DNA from: Flammula alnicola
Lineage: Eukaryota; Basidiomycota; Agaricomycetes; Agaricales; Strophariaceae
Length of the DNA stretch: 64,000 nucleotides
Assembly: GCA_015499995.1 (NCBI GenBank)
Contig: JADNRV010000006.1
Location: forward strand, 124,001-188,000
Reading direction: 5' to 3'
In this document: piece by piece, positions 1 through 13,323 of the stretch
How positions within the stretch are numbered: position 1 is the first letter of the stretch
How the letters are laid out: every line of letters starts with the position of its first letter
Translations under genes and position numbers: made by a program
Notes under the pieces: generated by a model
The model's database searches: none
The model's input: only the letters and a program-made list of their open reading frames with translations
Told to the model about the DNA's origin: nothing

Positions 1-481
1 ATCAGCTGAATTCGAGCTTGATGATGGCGTTGGAGAGTCGGGCGGTGGAGGTGGAGGATTTGGGGAGACAGGTGGGTTTGCTTTTTTTTTTTTTTTTTTT
101 TTTTTTTTGGGGGGTTGGTTTCTTCGTTCGGTCTTCTTTGCCTTCTTCCTTCCTCTCTGTGTCAATTTCTTCGATCTACGTTAAACTCATGTGCTCCTTT
201 ATCCACCCCCCCACCAGATCCTCGTACACAACCGCAAAGTCCCCGTCGGCGAGATGACGGACAAGATCAACGCGGTGACGGCCGCGGACATCCGGCGCGT
301 CGCCGCGCGCGTGTTCAGCCCCGACTCGGGCAGCAAGGCGACGGTCGTGTGTATGGGCGCGGAGGATGTCGGCGGCGCGTGGCCGGAGGTGTTTGCCAAG
401 TATGGTGTGCGGGTGCTTAGAGTTTGTTTAGAGTTTTTGGTCTGGTCTGGTGCGGGGTACGTACTAATTTACGGAGGTTGA
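1..481 (+). CDS. MAS2: Mitochondrial processing peptidase alpha subunit, C-terminal part (partial)
   Basis: Only the last two exons are in the window. Exon 1 (to 71) reads SSLMMALESRAVEVEDLGRQ. After an intron at 72-217, exon 2 continues ILVHNRKVPVGEMTDKIN and ADIRRVAARVF, ending at a TGA at 479-481. The ESRxVxVEDLGRQ signature and the following V-x-EM segment are typical of the alpha (substrate-recognising, non-catalytic) subunit rather than the beta subunit. In the mitochondrial matrix this protein pairs with MPP-beta to remove N-terminal presequences from imported precursors. The intron contains an uninterrupted 27-T run. The predicted C-terminus after FAKYGV (RVLRVCLEFLVWSGAGY) looks unlike a conserved end, so a further 3' splice or a read-through into UTR is possible. 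Identity is fairly secure; the exact 3' end is not. Confidence 0.82.
82..108. repeat. Poly-T tract (27 T) followed by 6 G, inside an intron
   Basis: A run of 27 consecutive T (82-108) is followed directly by G6 (109-114). It lies in the MPP-alpha intron, where it extends the pyrimidine-rich stretch before the acceptor at 217. Its exact length should be treated cautiously given the other homopolymer-length problems in this window. Confidence 0.9.
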
Positions 482-911
482 GGCCTGGGTGGTGGGGATA
501 GCATGATGGGTTGGTTATTTACCACATACGTACATATACCCGCTACTTACGCTATAAAAAGATTGGAATAATCTGAGTGCTGATGTGCGTTGCGCATATG
601 CACGCATATGCATTGCAACATTCGTAGTAAAAGTGAAAGTACTTGAAGTCGACGCAGTGTTTAAGTATATGAAGACATGGCAGTGGAACAAATGAATCTC
701 GACTCTCAGAAGCAACTCATAGCGCCGTCTGAGTTTTCTTTATCTTCGTCCACCTCGTATCGCGCCTCGTGCTCAAGAACACCTCCGAGCCAGATGCGCC
801 AGTCCATCCACGCACTCTGCTGTGTCGGCACCAAGTTCGTAGCCTACATTTGTAAAACAAGACAGGCGTTAGTTAGTACTTAGTATATCATCAGATCGGA
901 ACCACGTTGAT
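482..911. other. Convergent intergenic spacer, no gene seen
   Basis: The 430 bp between the stops of MPP-alpha (+) and BRCA2 (-) should hold both 3' UTRs. Only short unsupported reading frames occur here. Confidence 0.6.
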
Positions 912-3900
912 CTATCTCCAACGAAAACGCACCATGAACCGCTGCCCGACCTCGAACGTGCCCGCCCGGCTGCCCTCGTCCAGCGTCAGGCCGAGGACGT
1001 CCCATACCGTCAGCTGTGCGTTGCGGTTCGCCGGCCTGCGGAGCGTGCGCGCGTCCTGCGCGATGAGGATGCGGAAGGAGCGCACGTCGCGCGGGGGGCA
1101 AGTCGTCTATCATGTCCATGTTATGTGTTATATATTAACAGGTCAACGAAATCGTCGATGATAGCGAGGAAAACGACGTTAAAAACGAACCTTGAGCTCC
1201 TTCTCGATCTCCTCCCCAACGAGCTCGCGTCCTTTCTCGTTTTGTTTCCGGATGTGCAACGCGAGCCACCCGGCGTCGGTTGGGCTGATGCGAGCGATGA
1301 CGCGGGCCGCTGTGTCTGGATACTCGAGCTCGTCGTACAGAGCGTCGATGTTGTCTGGGGATAACCTGCCGAGGAAAAATAAGTGTGTCAGTGCGTGGTT
1401 TCCAGTCTGAACTCCACATTTGAGGAGGATGCGTACTGTCTTCCTTCGCAAGGAACTGACTCCCGCTTTCCTCTCCAGACGATCGACGTATCCTTCGTAT
1501 CGAGCGTATTTCTTGTCATACTCATCTCTTAACTTTGATGCCTCCACCTCGTATCGCCTCTGAAGGAAATTCGACAACGATTGGCATTTAACCCTTGATA
1601 AACGGACGTAAGAAAAACACACCCTTCCACTTCTCGTTGACCTCCAGCTCCTCCGCCTCGTTCCTCGGGCCTACGCGCTGCTTGTTCCCGTTCTCATCTT
1701 CGAGAAACTCGAGAAATGCGATGGGGTATAACTGTGATAAGGTATGTATGATATATGCGTGCACAATCAGCAAGACTGCCCCAGCTGAACGTGCAAGAAA
1801 ACGAGCAGCAGACCTTGACGATGACAAAGTCCAAAGCCGCCACTACGCCCCCGTCAGGAGTGAGACTGTGCAGCGTAGAGATACACGGGCCAGGCATGAA
1901 GCCTAATTTGCATGCCACGGCATGAGATGGGACGAGTTTCCGGACAAAACCAGCTTGGTCGATTATAGCCTCCAGGATCTCCGTTGGGTCCTTCTTTTCT
2001 GTCGAGAGCTATACATACCATTCGGAAAATAAATAAGTTTCTGTATATCACATATAAAAGGTTCCAGCCGAAACTCACTCGGGCACCAGCAACCCCCAGC
2101 TTCCGCCCAACACGAATAACACCCCGCCTCACAGCTCTCGCCATCGGCAATCCACCTGTGCGCGCAGCCGGTACCATCCGTCCGTCAGCTCGAGCTCGGG
2201 GTGAGGCTCGATCGGAAGCCCGTCGTCCGTTACCCCGCCGGCGACCAGAGGACATTGGATACGCAGAGGACCATGGGAAACGCCGCTGGAGCGTCCTGGT
2301 TTGCGATCTTGCGGAGAGGGGGCCGGAGACCGCTGTTTAGCTCGCGTTCGTATCTATAGATGGGAACCGTTGCATCAATGGACGTTTTCATGATAGAGAG
2401 GAGAAGAAAGTAGATGTACCGATAGAGCAACTGACGGATAACCTCTGCCCAGCACCACCGCGCCGTGTCCGGCTTCATCTCCTTCTCCGGATCGAGCGCG
2501 ACCATGCCTGCGAGTTTCCAGAGGACGAGACACCAGTGATTATCCACCCATGGTTTCGTCGCGAGCACGCATCCACGGTCGAGAAGCTCTTTTAGTGCTT
2601 CCGCAGGCCTAGTATTGACTTGGCGCAGATAACGTGGATGTCGGCGGTGTCGAGGAGGTCGTGTGGAAAGAGTAGTAGAGCGCGGTTTCTGATGTTATTT
2701 GGTTGAGCATGGAGATGTTGCTGAGTCGGTATCAAGAGCATTGGAAAGTGGTTCAAAATTACAGTGAGAGAGGACATACATTCCCATAGTTTCGAGTTCG
2801 TCTGCCTCATACTGTTGTGGTCGTAAGCCAGATGAGGCGAGAGTCACTCGTTCCGTTGGAGAAGCTGCGAGGCGCAATATATATGAGATCTTTGGGCAAA
2901 ACGTATCAGAAATGAAAACATACTCAAGCAAAAGAATTGTTTCCTCGAAGGAGGATTCCAAGGTGGTCTTTCTCTTGTAAGCCAGTTTTCCCTCACAGGC
3001 GTCGCACTCTTCGTGTACTGAGGCGTTCTTCCATTTCCTGAGGCGCCCAAACTCAGTCGGCCAGGCTCGGAAGGGCCCATGCCCGGTTTGAAGGGAGTTT
3101 TGAAAGGTATGGGGGTAGTCCTAGAGATAGTGGTGTTGATTTTGGTTCTCAACGGTGTAGTAAACGCCGAAGAGCCGCTCGACTCATGTTGAGGGGCAAT
3201 CGAAACGGCACTGATAGGAGGAGCTGCGAGGGGGTGTGGGTGTTGGCTGGCGGCGGACGTAAATCCAAGGGAGGCCGTTGGGCGATTAGAGTTGAGTGGA
3301 GAGCCTGCCATGGAACCGTTATTTGACGCATTGAGTTGTTTGAGCATGGGCGGTTTAAACTGTTTAGGGCGATACGCGTTGTTATTCGGGGATGGATGAG
3401 CTTCGGCAGACACAGGAAGAGAAGGACGAGAGAACCCGGCTGGAGAAGGTGTTGCGGGGGTATCCACGATATTTGATACAGGTTGAAATGCCACTCTCAT
3501 GGGAGACTGGGCAAGAAGACTGCTCGATGCGAGCTTGAACCCACTGGAGATATCAGGCGCAGGAGCAGGAAAGTTTTCATGGTTTTCATGTTCCGTACCC
3601 CTCAATTTTGCATCCTCTTCTTTCTGCCAAGCATCGAGTTTTGCTTTTGCTTTAGCCAGGGCTTCCTTGGAGGGCATGATAACACCCTTGTTTGAAGCCT
3701 TGGTGAACCCTGCCAGTGCAGATCCTGTCGAAAACTTGGCAACTTGGAAAACGGGGGTTGCATGTGTGGCTGGTTTGAACCAGTTTTCAAAATCAGCTTC
3801 TTGTGGCGGAAGTTCAGGGGATGGAGACCGTCGTGGTTTTGCGCAAGCAGGACCTTTGAGGCGGAAGCGAAAGCGATTGGTGCAGGAGGAATGGTAGACG

Positions 3901-4312
3901 TGGGTAGTGTCGCAGCGGAGGCGAATCCGTTGCTGAATGGATTGTCGGGATCATCCCGAAGATTTGAAGCTTTGGTACTGACGAAGGCGAAGCCTGGATA
4001 AGATGATGATGGCTCCTGTGATTGCGAGTGCTCCCAGTCAATTCCTCTCTTATTCGAGTCTCGGGTATCCGTCCGATACTTGTTCACCCGCCTCTTTAGG
4101 CTTTTTAAACGTGGGTCTCGGTACGTCCTGCGATAGTTGTGCTTCAATCGCGTCAAATGCAGCGAGGTCTTCCTGTGTCAAATCTCCAACTTGATCGTCA
4201 TATGTTGGTGAAGACAATCGTTGTCGTTTACGGGCAGGAGAACCTGACACTTGTCCAAAGAGTCAATTTAAAGAACTATAAGCATCAAAGAATACATACA
4301 AGAGCGAGGCAT
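912..4312 (-). CDS. BRH2: BRCA2/Brh2-type recombination mediator
   Basis: Loads Rad51 on single-stranded DNA during homologous recombination in the nucleus. Evidence: the N-terminal half contains a canonical BRC-type Rad51-binding motif, AGFTKASNKGVIMPSKEAL (about 3640-3705), and FxxA-like motifs FASA around 3880-3930. The C-terminal half has the helical/OB1 region, with DNHWCLVLWKLAGMVALDPE and then CWAEVIRQLLYRY and RPPLRKI...MVLCVSN (2250-2560). OB2/OB3 material follows, down to TFEVGQRFMVRFRWR at the TAG (912-914). The start is chosen at an ATG at 4310-4312: MPRSL, with a GTATGT intron after 13 nt, joins in frame to SGSPARKRQRLSSPTYDD. Two one-base breaks (near 2620 and near 3855) interrupt the homology frame and resemble the homopolymer deletions elsewhere. 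The size (about 3.4 kb) fits the compact fungal Brh2 type rather than animal BRCA2. Exon boundaries in 2590-3000 and 1600-2250 are approximate. Confidence 0.85.
3630..3710 (-). other. BRC repeat (Rad51-binding) within the BRCA2 homologue
   Basis: Translated on the minus strand this segment reads GFTKASNKG...SKEALAKAKAKL. It matches the BRC consensus: the FxxA tetramer (here FTKA), then S/G and K, then a C-terminal helix rich in L and A. In known BRC peptides the FxxA mimics the Rad51 self-association motif. Confidence 0.8.
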
Positions 4313-5588
4313 AGTATGCGCTGCAGGAGGGTCTTGGTACTAAAGCTGCTAAAGCAAACGATCGAATTTGGTGACACAATCGCGTAACGCGACGAGTCAC
4401 ATGACCACATTTAGTCACGCGTTTCCTTGATCAGATCATCCTGGGATTCCTGGCCAATCACCATCTTGATTTCTTGAACTCGAACGTTGTCCTATCAGTG
4501 CGGCTAGCTCCTTCTTAACTCTAGCTATAAACCTTGTCAGACGATCTCTGTGACGGCTGAATCAAGATTGCTTTCATCAACTGCATTTGTACTTGTCGTC
4601 GACGAACGCGTTGCTTCCTGGACTACAAAGCGAAGTTGCGGCAATGAATCTCGGATTGCCATTCCAGCTCTCTTCCCTCAAAGGGCTTGCTTTCATATTT
4701 TTGGCTCCCGGATGACATGTCTCCCACAAGAATTTCCGGTCTTTGAATGTTGAACGTCCAAATATTCTCTTCTCTGGACCGGAAGTTACACGTCGGATGA
4801 TATCTCGGGAATCGCTTATTCCTTCGCTTCACCCTCCAGTATGTGCGACCATATACACCCCGTGGGTCTTTGCCAAGACGCTGCACGCCTAGTCTGACCA
4901 TCTTGTTCGACTTGTATGAGCTTATGAGTATGTGCTGCGCGATATACGTACTTCTCAAATGGCAAGAATGACCTCTGGTTTGTAATTCTTGTCCTATGAT
5001 TGACGTCAAGTGACCATGTTTTTAACTCTGCTATTTCAGGCCCGAAAGGACAAAATATATCGGTGGAGAACGACTCTGCCAACGCCATCTCCCCTATACT
5101 ATACAAGGACCGACGAGGATTTTCTGCCTCGCTGGCACAGACAAGTCAGAGGATTGGCGCTCTCACCCAATAAGAAAGTTCATCGGTCTGATTCGGTAAA
5201 CCGTCGGATGCTTTCTAATAAAGTGGGTTACGAAAGTCGATGACCTCGTAAACTTCCCATGGGCTACTTGTGCCATAATAAATACGAAGAGTTGATGATT
5301 AACCCGCTTTGGGTATGAATTGAATACCTCATTTATGGTATAGGCGTGTTAGCAAGTAGCTTGAGAGTTTGTTGTATTTCACTCTGTTTCATGACACTAG
5401 AGACTAAGTTGTGTCTTGCGTAAACAAGATAAATTGCAGGGTCTGTACATTTCCCTTTTCAGAAAGAGGAAGAACGCCAGCTGAAGGCAGAAGCACACTC
5501 ACACCTCCGACGTTCCATCTCGCTCCTCGTTTTATCCTCACCGCCAGCCGTTTCCCTCTTTCCTTTGCACCCAGGTGCACCGTTCCCA
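4313..5588. other. Gap between BRCA2 and taxilin genes; only a doubtful minus-strand ORF
   Basis: About 1.3 kb separates the divergent BRCA2 (-) and taxilin (+) starts. Apart from the weak minus-strand candidate at 4623-5106, nothing convincing is seen. The segment next to each ATG should contain both promoters. A TGACGTCA octamer (CREB/ATF-type site) occurs at 5001-5008. Confidence 0.45.
4623..5106 (-). CDS. Doubtful small uncharacterised gene
   Basis: Two overlapping minus-strand frames can be joined. One begins MALAESFSTDIFCPFG. The other begins MVRLGVQRLGKDPRG and continues for about 90 residues rich in R, E and aromatic residues, ending CRNFAL. A GTACGT...AACAAG intron (around 4900-4950) could link them. 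I recognise no family. The basic, unstructured composition and lack of a clear start make a spurious ORF quite possible. It is listed only because this 1.2-kb gap otherwise lacks a gene. Confidence 0.2.
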
Positions 5589-7780
5589 ATGAACGCCCCG
5601 GACGCGACCACCCAGCAAAGCGCGCCTCCTGCGAAACAAGCCAAACCACCACCCGCCGGGCCAGCGCCTCCGGCACCTGCCACTGCGCCTCCAGCTCCCC
5701 CAAACCACACTAATAGTGCGCCAGTATATCATTGTAGTTCCCCTCGAAGTTCTATTCACACCCGTTATCCCCTTGCACCAGATGTCAACGGTCATCACCC
5801 ACCCCCGCAAAATGGGAAGGGAAAGAAACGGAACGACGCCCCCATTGATCCTGCCACCATGTACGAGTCTCTCAAAAATCGAATAGCTGCGCTAGAAGAA
5901 GAAGAGGTGCTCGAGGAAGAAGAGGAAAGAAGATACGGCGAGTACAATTTTCAATGCCGCCTCACATCCGCGAAGTTGACGAACTTTCGCCTGTTTTCCA
6001 GCCGAGGAAGCTCAGAAATCGGTTAAGGGCTTGGAAGAGAATGCCATTCATAGCAAGTACATTGAATTGGTAAAACTACCCCAAGAATCATTCTTGAATG
6101 TGTTGCTAACATTGTGGCCACCACAGTTCGCTGAACTAAAACGAATGGAACGGGATCACGCCAAGGAGAAGCAGAAGTTGGTCAAGGACAAAGATGCAGG
6201 TACGTTCTCCCGTTCATGTCTTTCTGCTTATAGGCGTCATGTTAACAGACTTGACGATGATCAGCCAAGGGGCAGTTGACCAAAGCGAACCAGACGAAAA
6301 CTAAAATGGAGAACCTAGCTCGTGAACTCCAGAAAGTGCGGCAATAAACTCTCATAAATCTCAATCCATGTTATTTCTCATGACCTAACGCATATGAACT
6401 CCAGGACAACAAACGTCTGCGAGTACGCAAAATGTTTCGCCATTTTTAATTATTTGTGTTGATTCGTGGGTTATAGGAGGACGGGAAACGTTTGGCGCAA
6501 AGTGTGGAGGAAGCCCAAGAAGAGGCAAGAATTCCCAGACCATACCTGCTGCGGCGGATCACTGAACTTGACGTCTAGTTGATGCGCATGAAGAACGACT
6601 TTGCCAAACGCGCAGACAAGGCCAAGCAACAGGACGCAAAATACCGCGAAATGCCAGACATCGTGGTCAAGGTCATCTGTCGATACCGCGCTGAGTTGTT
6701 CTTCAAGATATCTCGGAAAACTAAACTTTCTCGCCTGATCAATTCATGGACGGAACGGATGGAACGGAACGGGGGAAAGGCGAGCGATGGAAAGGAGGGA
6801 GGCATGAATGGGTCGGCGAAGACGGATGCGGCGAGCACGCATTATTCTGGATCTACAGGCCCCAATTCCGGAATGCAATTCATCTTCACGTTCAACGGTC
6901 GGATGTTGGAGGCTGATCAGACACCGGAGGAAATTGGCATTGACGAGGGGGATGAGATCGTTGCTGTTGAGTTGATGGATTTGACAGAGAACGGTGGCGG
7001 TTCTGAAGAATGGGTGCGTATTTTTATGCTTGGCAACACGACTGATTTCTTAGGTTATTACAGGAAGAGCATGTGGAACCCCGTCGCGAGAAACTAAAAA
7101 AGAATTGGACAGACGACCCACAAGAGTACGATTCTACCCTCTTGCTTCGACCTGCCTAACATATTTAACAGAGCTAGGCGCACGGTAGAGGAGATTTTCG
7201 ACGGCGTGTAGGACCGGTTTTCACTAATAAACTGATTTTTACTGACGTACTCTTTCTCTTCTACAAAGCATCCGCGAGCGCTTGAAAGAGGTCCTCCGAC
7301 AATACGAGCTTCGCGAACGCCATTTTGAGTGCGTTATCCGTTCGAAGGAGCTCGAGGTCCTCCTGTCCCGAGCGCGTGCGGCAGAGCAGAAACAACTGGC
7401 AGAGGGCGAGAAAAATCGATCAAGTAAACAGGAGGAAGAGGTCTGCATCCATTCAATGCCTCTCCATGACCCCTCTGTTCTGAGTGTCGACCTCTAGAAT
7501 CGCCAGCTGAGGAAAGACCTTGAGGATGCACAAAATGGGCAAACGATGTTGATCGACAAGCTGATCACTTGCTGTAAAGAGGTATGTACTAACTCTCAAT
7601 CATGTCCCAGCCACTCTGAGCAAATTGTATTCACATACTAATTTTTCTGCTAAATTGCAGATCATTCAGAAACCAAATGCTGAGCGAACACAGCGGCTCT
7701 TCGCATCCCTTCGGGAAGAACTGGAGAGAAAAGGGCCTCGGGCTGCCAAGAAGCCTGTCGATGGGCCTGTGGGCGGATGA
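5589..7780 (+). CDS. Taxilin-family coiled-coil protein with an inserted SUMO-like domain
   Basis: Taxilins are cytosolic coiled-coil proteins that bind syntaxins and nascent polypeptide-associated complex. The N-terminus (ATG 5589) is Pro/Ala-rich. It is followed by taxilin coiled coil: MYESLKNRIAALEEEE, ELKRMERDHAKEKQKLVKDK, KMENLARELQKDNKRL. The C-terminal part is also taxilin: IRERLKEVLRQYELRERHF, SKELEVLLSRARAAEQKQ, then MLIDKLITCCKEIIQKPNAE, ending VGG (TGA 7778-7780). Between them, exon 6579-7013 (435 nt, phase 0 on both sides) encodes a ubiquitin-like fold of SUMO type: IVVKV, AELFFKISRKTKLSRLINSW, a low-complexity linker, then MQFIFTFNGRMLEADQTPEE and DEGDEIVAVELMDL, with NGGGSEE after the last strand. 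The upstream intron appears to use a GC donor (gcaaga). The 7201 intron uses a GTAGGA donor, giving FDGVIRERL in frame. Taxilin identity is strong. I know of no taxilin with a SUMO-like domain, so the fusion is an inference from continuous splice phase and lacks transcript support. Confidence 0.78.
6579..7013 (+). other. Symmetric exon encoding a SUMO/Rad60-like ubiquitin fold
   Basis: This single exon encodes 145 residues and starts and ends in phase 0. About 25 coiled-coil residues (MKNDFAKRADKAKQQDAKYR) precede the SUMO-like fold. Diagnostic features are FFKI on the second strand, the RLINSW helix region, the ADQTPEEIG turn and GDEIVAVEL on the last strand. An acidic NGGGSEEW tail follows, with a Gly-Gly pair but no free C-terminus. 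Confidence 0.72.
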
Positions 7781-8063
7781 AAGTGACTGTTTGCCACGAA
7801 TCCTTTCTCCCTCTTAAGCGGACGTTATAATGAAACACCTATTCCACATCCTTGAAACACATTCTCAGTCCCTGAAAGGGGAACCACGTAAATTTGGTCC
7901 AAATGGCAAAGTGTCCATGAATTATTTCATCCAAAGGTATACCTAAACTAAAGGGGCAGAGTCCGATCCAACTATGACTACATGTACAAGATCGTCCATG
8001 TCCGAAAATGCATTACAAGAGTTCTCTGGAAAGTTCTTCAAATTGACCTTCACGCAAACGCAT

Positions 8064-9578
8064 CTAATTCCTCAACCCCTTCGACCAATCCGACTTGACG
8101 AAAACCTTGCCTTTCACACTTTCGAGCCCCTCGCCAGCGTAGCTAACAAGCGGAGAAATTTCGATTTCAACGCCGTCCTTGACTTGCGCTCCCGAGTAAG
8201 TCAAAAACCTCTTGTGTTGGGCAAGAAGGTCACGGCGACTCGTCTCGGGGTCATCAGAACCTGTGCCTGGCGCATTCTTCAAAGGACTGAACTCCTCGTT
8301 TCTCTCCACCTCCAAAACAGCAAAGCGTTCGGTGTGGGGGAAGACATCGAAGACGAACATCTCGAGCTTCATTCCGTTAGGCTTGCTTGGCTTTACGGAT
8401 TCGCCAGATTCCAGATCGACATGGGGGATTTTTTTGCGGGCGATGTGGAAGGCGAGGTCGTCCTCGAATGATTCGACGCGGTGCAGGTAGGTGGTGGTGT
8501 AGAAGTGATTGACAATGTTGCCTGCACGGAAGGTCAATTCGCCGGTTTCTGGATCGCGCCGCTCGGCTTGTTCCTTTGAGATTTCAGAATACTCGACGAC
8601 GCTGTACTTGTTCCCTCGGCAAGCGACCACTCCGACGGATTCAGTTGGGTACGACTTGGGCACGACTTTCGTAGCGCAATCGGCTTGCTTTTGAATGCTG
8701 TATCCGAGGAAGACGGGTCTGCGACGCGAACAAGGCAGTTATCCACGCAATAGGCATGGACGTAAAGGATTCCGCGCTTGGCGAGATCGGAGAGCACGGT
8801 GTCGCTCTTGCCAGGGTACAAAGGGGAACGAGTTGCGGCGTAGAGACCGCCGTTGCCATCCGGGGCTACGGCCACTCTCGATTGCGTCTCAAGCAAGACC
8901 TTGCCTTCCATTGTAAGGCAGGGCAATGTCCCTATGCCTAACATCAAGATCCTGCCAACTTGAAATCATAAATATATGCGCACCTTGTTCAAAGAATATG
9001 ACATTTTTTGGATCCAGACCGAAGTAAGAGTTCTTCTTGAAGAAATCCTCCGTGTCCCGACGCGTTGGACCGCTTGTCATGACATACCACGGGATGACGA
9101 CGGATCCGGCGGGCTTCGAGTTTTCGATCTCGGCAACTGTTTGCAAACGTGCGATGCGCTCAGCCTGGTATTGGAACAAGGATTTGTGCGATGGAAGGCC
9201 GATGTCGTAGCATCCTTTAGGCGCACTGCTCCCCAGCCTCGTTCCCTGCCCGCCGGCCATCAGCAACACCCCGACCTCGCCTCGGGCAATCGCCTCCAGG
9301 CCAGTTTGACGCCATGCCTTCGTCTTTGCAGCATCTGTAACGGACTCGGATGCGCCTTTTGGAAGGGGTTCTATAGAATCTGTTTGTGCGCTGGGATGGA
9401 GAGCTTCCGCTTCTGAAGAGACCGCTTTGGCGTAAATGCGGTTGACGCGCTCGATGTTGAGTGCTTCCAGTTGGGTCTTCAGCTCTTCCTGCTCGGCGGC
9501 GGAGAGCTTGGACCAGAATTTGAAGAGATGGCCTTGACCAGCGGCCTCGTAACGTTTGCGAAGATTATCGATGGACAT
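8064..9578 (-). CDS. UAP1: UDP-N-acetylglucosamine pyrophosphorylase
   Basis: Makes UDP-GlcNAc from UTP and GlcNAc-1-phosphate in the cytosol, the donor for chitin, N-glycans and GPI anchors. The N-terminus is [15 protein letters not shown] (ATG 9576-9578). The nucleotidyltransferase signature [20 protein letters not shown] follows at about residue 105, then [34 protein letters not shown] and AGNIVNHFY. The end is [12 protein letters not shown], about the normal family length. One intron (about 8947-8992, GTGCGC...TTAG) restores [17 protein letters not shown]. At 8715-8717 (GGG on the plus strand) the frame slips. The minus strand reads VRVADP and then, one base out, [17 protein letters not shown]. 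Adding one C gives the family sequence, so this is most likely a homopolymer undercount in an essential gene and not a true pseudogene. Confidence 0.92.
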
Positions 9579-9639
9579 GATGGTTGCAACTTGCAAGAAC
9601 GTGCTTGGTGGATGGCCATTGGCAGAGCCCCGAGGCGGG

Positions 9640-10053
9640 GTGTTTTAGGGTTCGGCCATTGCCGTACCTGCATAATGAACAGCTGCGGGCAAGCCTGTGC
9701 TTGCACCGCAACCACTTCGCAGCCCGTTGTTAGCGACGACCAAGGCTTGCGCCGCTTCAGCGAGAAACGGGTACAAGATGAAAGATACAGCCCTCCTTTC
9801 TGGCTGATCCTTCTTCCGAGGTTTCACCGCTGCATGTCCTTCCAATTTTCGAACACTGCGATACTTACCGGTACCGTCAGCGAGATCAAAAATAATACGT
9901 CTTCCAACTTGCTGGCAATTTCGTTTGTGATGCGCCACGGGCTTCATAATATGTCCGACGACCCCGACGACCTTCGTCCATTTCTATCATCCGGGGCTCA
10001 CGCGGAAGCGTTTGTCTTGAAAATGGTGTTTTGCTCTCACTCATGACGGAAAT
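9640..10053 (-). CDS. Doubtful uncharacterised gene upstream of UAP1
   Basis: On the minus strand an ATG at 10051-10053 opens MSESKTPFSRQTLPREPR. In another frame there is WTKVVGVVGHIMKPV followed by GRRIIFDLADGTG and a GGTAAG donor, a pattern loosely like an OB-fold protein. Downstream is an Ala-rich stretch ending GTAMAEP. The frames do not join cleanly, and I could not find a family. It could be a short diverged gene broken by base deletions or chance open frames. Another short open frame (10313-10513, minus, MLQLSQSLPAGMPAFSEKQG) lies upstream and could be a separate or earlier exon. Confidence 0.25.
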
Positions 10054-10697
10054 ATCACGGCGAAGAACATTCCACCTTCACTACCTTGATCCTGATTCCT
10101 CGCTGCAACAGCTCTAACAATAGAGGCTGCCAGATACCTTAATGTTTACGCTTGTCGAAATCAAGCAGTCTAAGGAGATTATACCGAACTTGCTCTGTTC
10201 TTTAGCCTGAGAGGTTGGAGGAGTTGGCACTCTACCACCCTTTGCCTAGTACAGTCTGTCCTCAGAAACATCAACTTCGCAAGTCCGCTGGCACGACTTC
10301 CGAGTGTTCTTCCTAGCAAATACTTAACAATGCACATTGCCGCCACTGCTCTGTCTTTCCGATGAACGGCGTGGTCTTTCGTTCACGTGAATTGTCACCA
10401 TCGTGCTTTATGCTCTGAACGGTTGACATTTCCTTCTTTACTGGCACGTAAACGCCTTGCTTTTCTGAAAAGGCAGGCATACCAGCTGGCAAGCTCTGAC
10501 TTAACTGCAGCATTAGCTATTTTGGTTGACCACACGACTCTATGATCTATTCTTGGATTATAAATTTGGACATTCGCTTTAGCTTCGCGCTAGAAGTCGA
10601 TCGATCGGTAACCAGTAATTTCGGAGTGCATTATATATAAAGTCAATATCTCGCTCTTCAATGAGTATCAGTACCTGCACACTCATTTCCCCTTGCA
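10054..10697. other. Intergenic region upstream of GH5 copy 1
   Basis: No supported gene, apart from the 67-residue minus-strand open frame noted with the previous entry. The right end is the promoter of GH5 copy 1, including its TATA box. Confidence 0.4.
10632..10640 (+). promoter_or_regulatory. TATA box of GH5 copy 1
   Basis: TATATATAA lies about 60 bp upstream of the ATG at 10698, a spacing that fits a short 5' UTR. The two related GH5 genes have TATA elements at similar distances. Confidence 0.6.
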
Positions 10698-12481
<1,784 letters not shown>

Positions 12482-13323
12482 TTCTCGCGAAGAGCGCTTG
12501 TTTATATTACCCTCTTCTTTTTATTCCACCTTCATGATCACGACATGTAACGCTAGTTTGGTTTTCGTTTATTGCTCTTCTATAGTTCATGAATGTTTTC
12601 TTGGTATACCCTTAATTGTATCTCATGTTCTCACGAAATCACCTCCACTGGCACCGGCGCACCACAGCGGCGGGCGTCTAAATCACAAGTCATGGCTACA
12701 TCGTTTTCTATGGTGGTTTACGAGGCACACATAAGTTTAACGACTCCCATAGAAGACTCTGCTTGTATATAATAGCTGGAACGCGCAGTACAGAAATTAC
12801 ATGGCTGATATGTGTACAATAATTTTACACGTCCATGAAAGGGTCATCTAAGAGAGAATATAGGAATAAACACTAAAAAATGCTAACGGCGCCTTGGCGC
12901 CAGACCCCAACTCTGTTTACACTTTTCTTTTCCAGAAATACTTAGCCTAGATATCCTATTGGACAAGTTCATGGATGACAATTATAAAGCATACCTGGTT
13001 GGGGTGTTGCCCCACCTTTAAAATCGGGCTATAATATTTCTTTTAAAAATTATTTGAGAGAGAAGGAAAGCGATTGTGGGATGGTGGGGAAAGGAAACGA
13101 TTGTCGATGGCGTTCCGACTCCGAGTCGATTGGAATTCGTAGGATCACGAGGTCGATTATATAATTTTGATTTTCTCACGGCTTTACAAGCGTTTTGGCT
13201 GGGAGGCCGGACGTTTGTGAACGACAGAACTCCTGTCCTTCGGATCCTTCGGACAGAGTGGGATAGCAAGAAATTCAACGGTTTCGTGCCCACCAAAAAC
13301 TTTCATCACCATTACTGATGCGG

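Noticed and set aside
9471..10046. Long plus-strand ORF (191 residues)
   Set aside because: It overlaps the UAP1 start antisense, and its Cys/Trp-rich composition shows no protein family.
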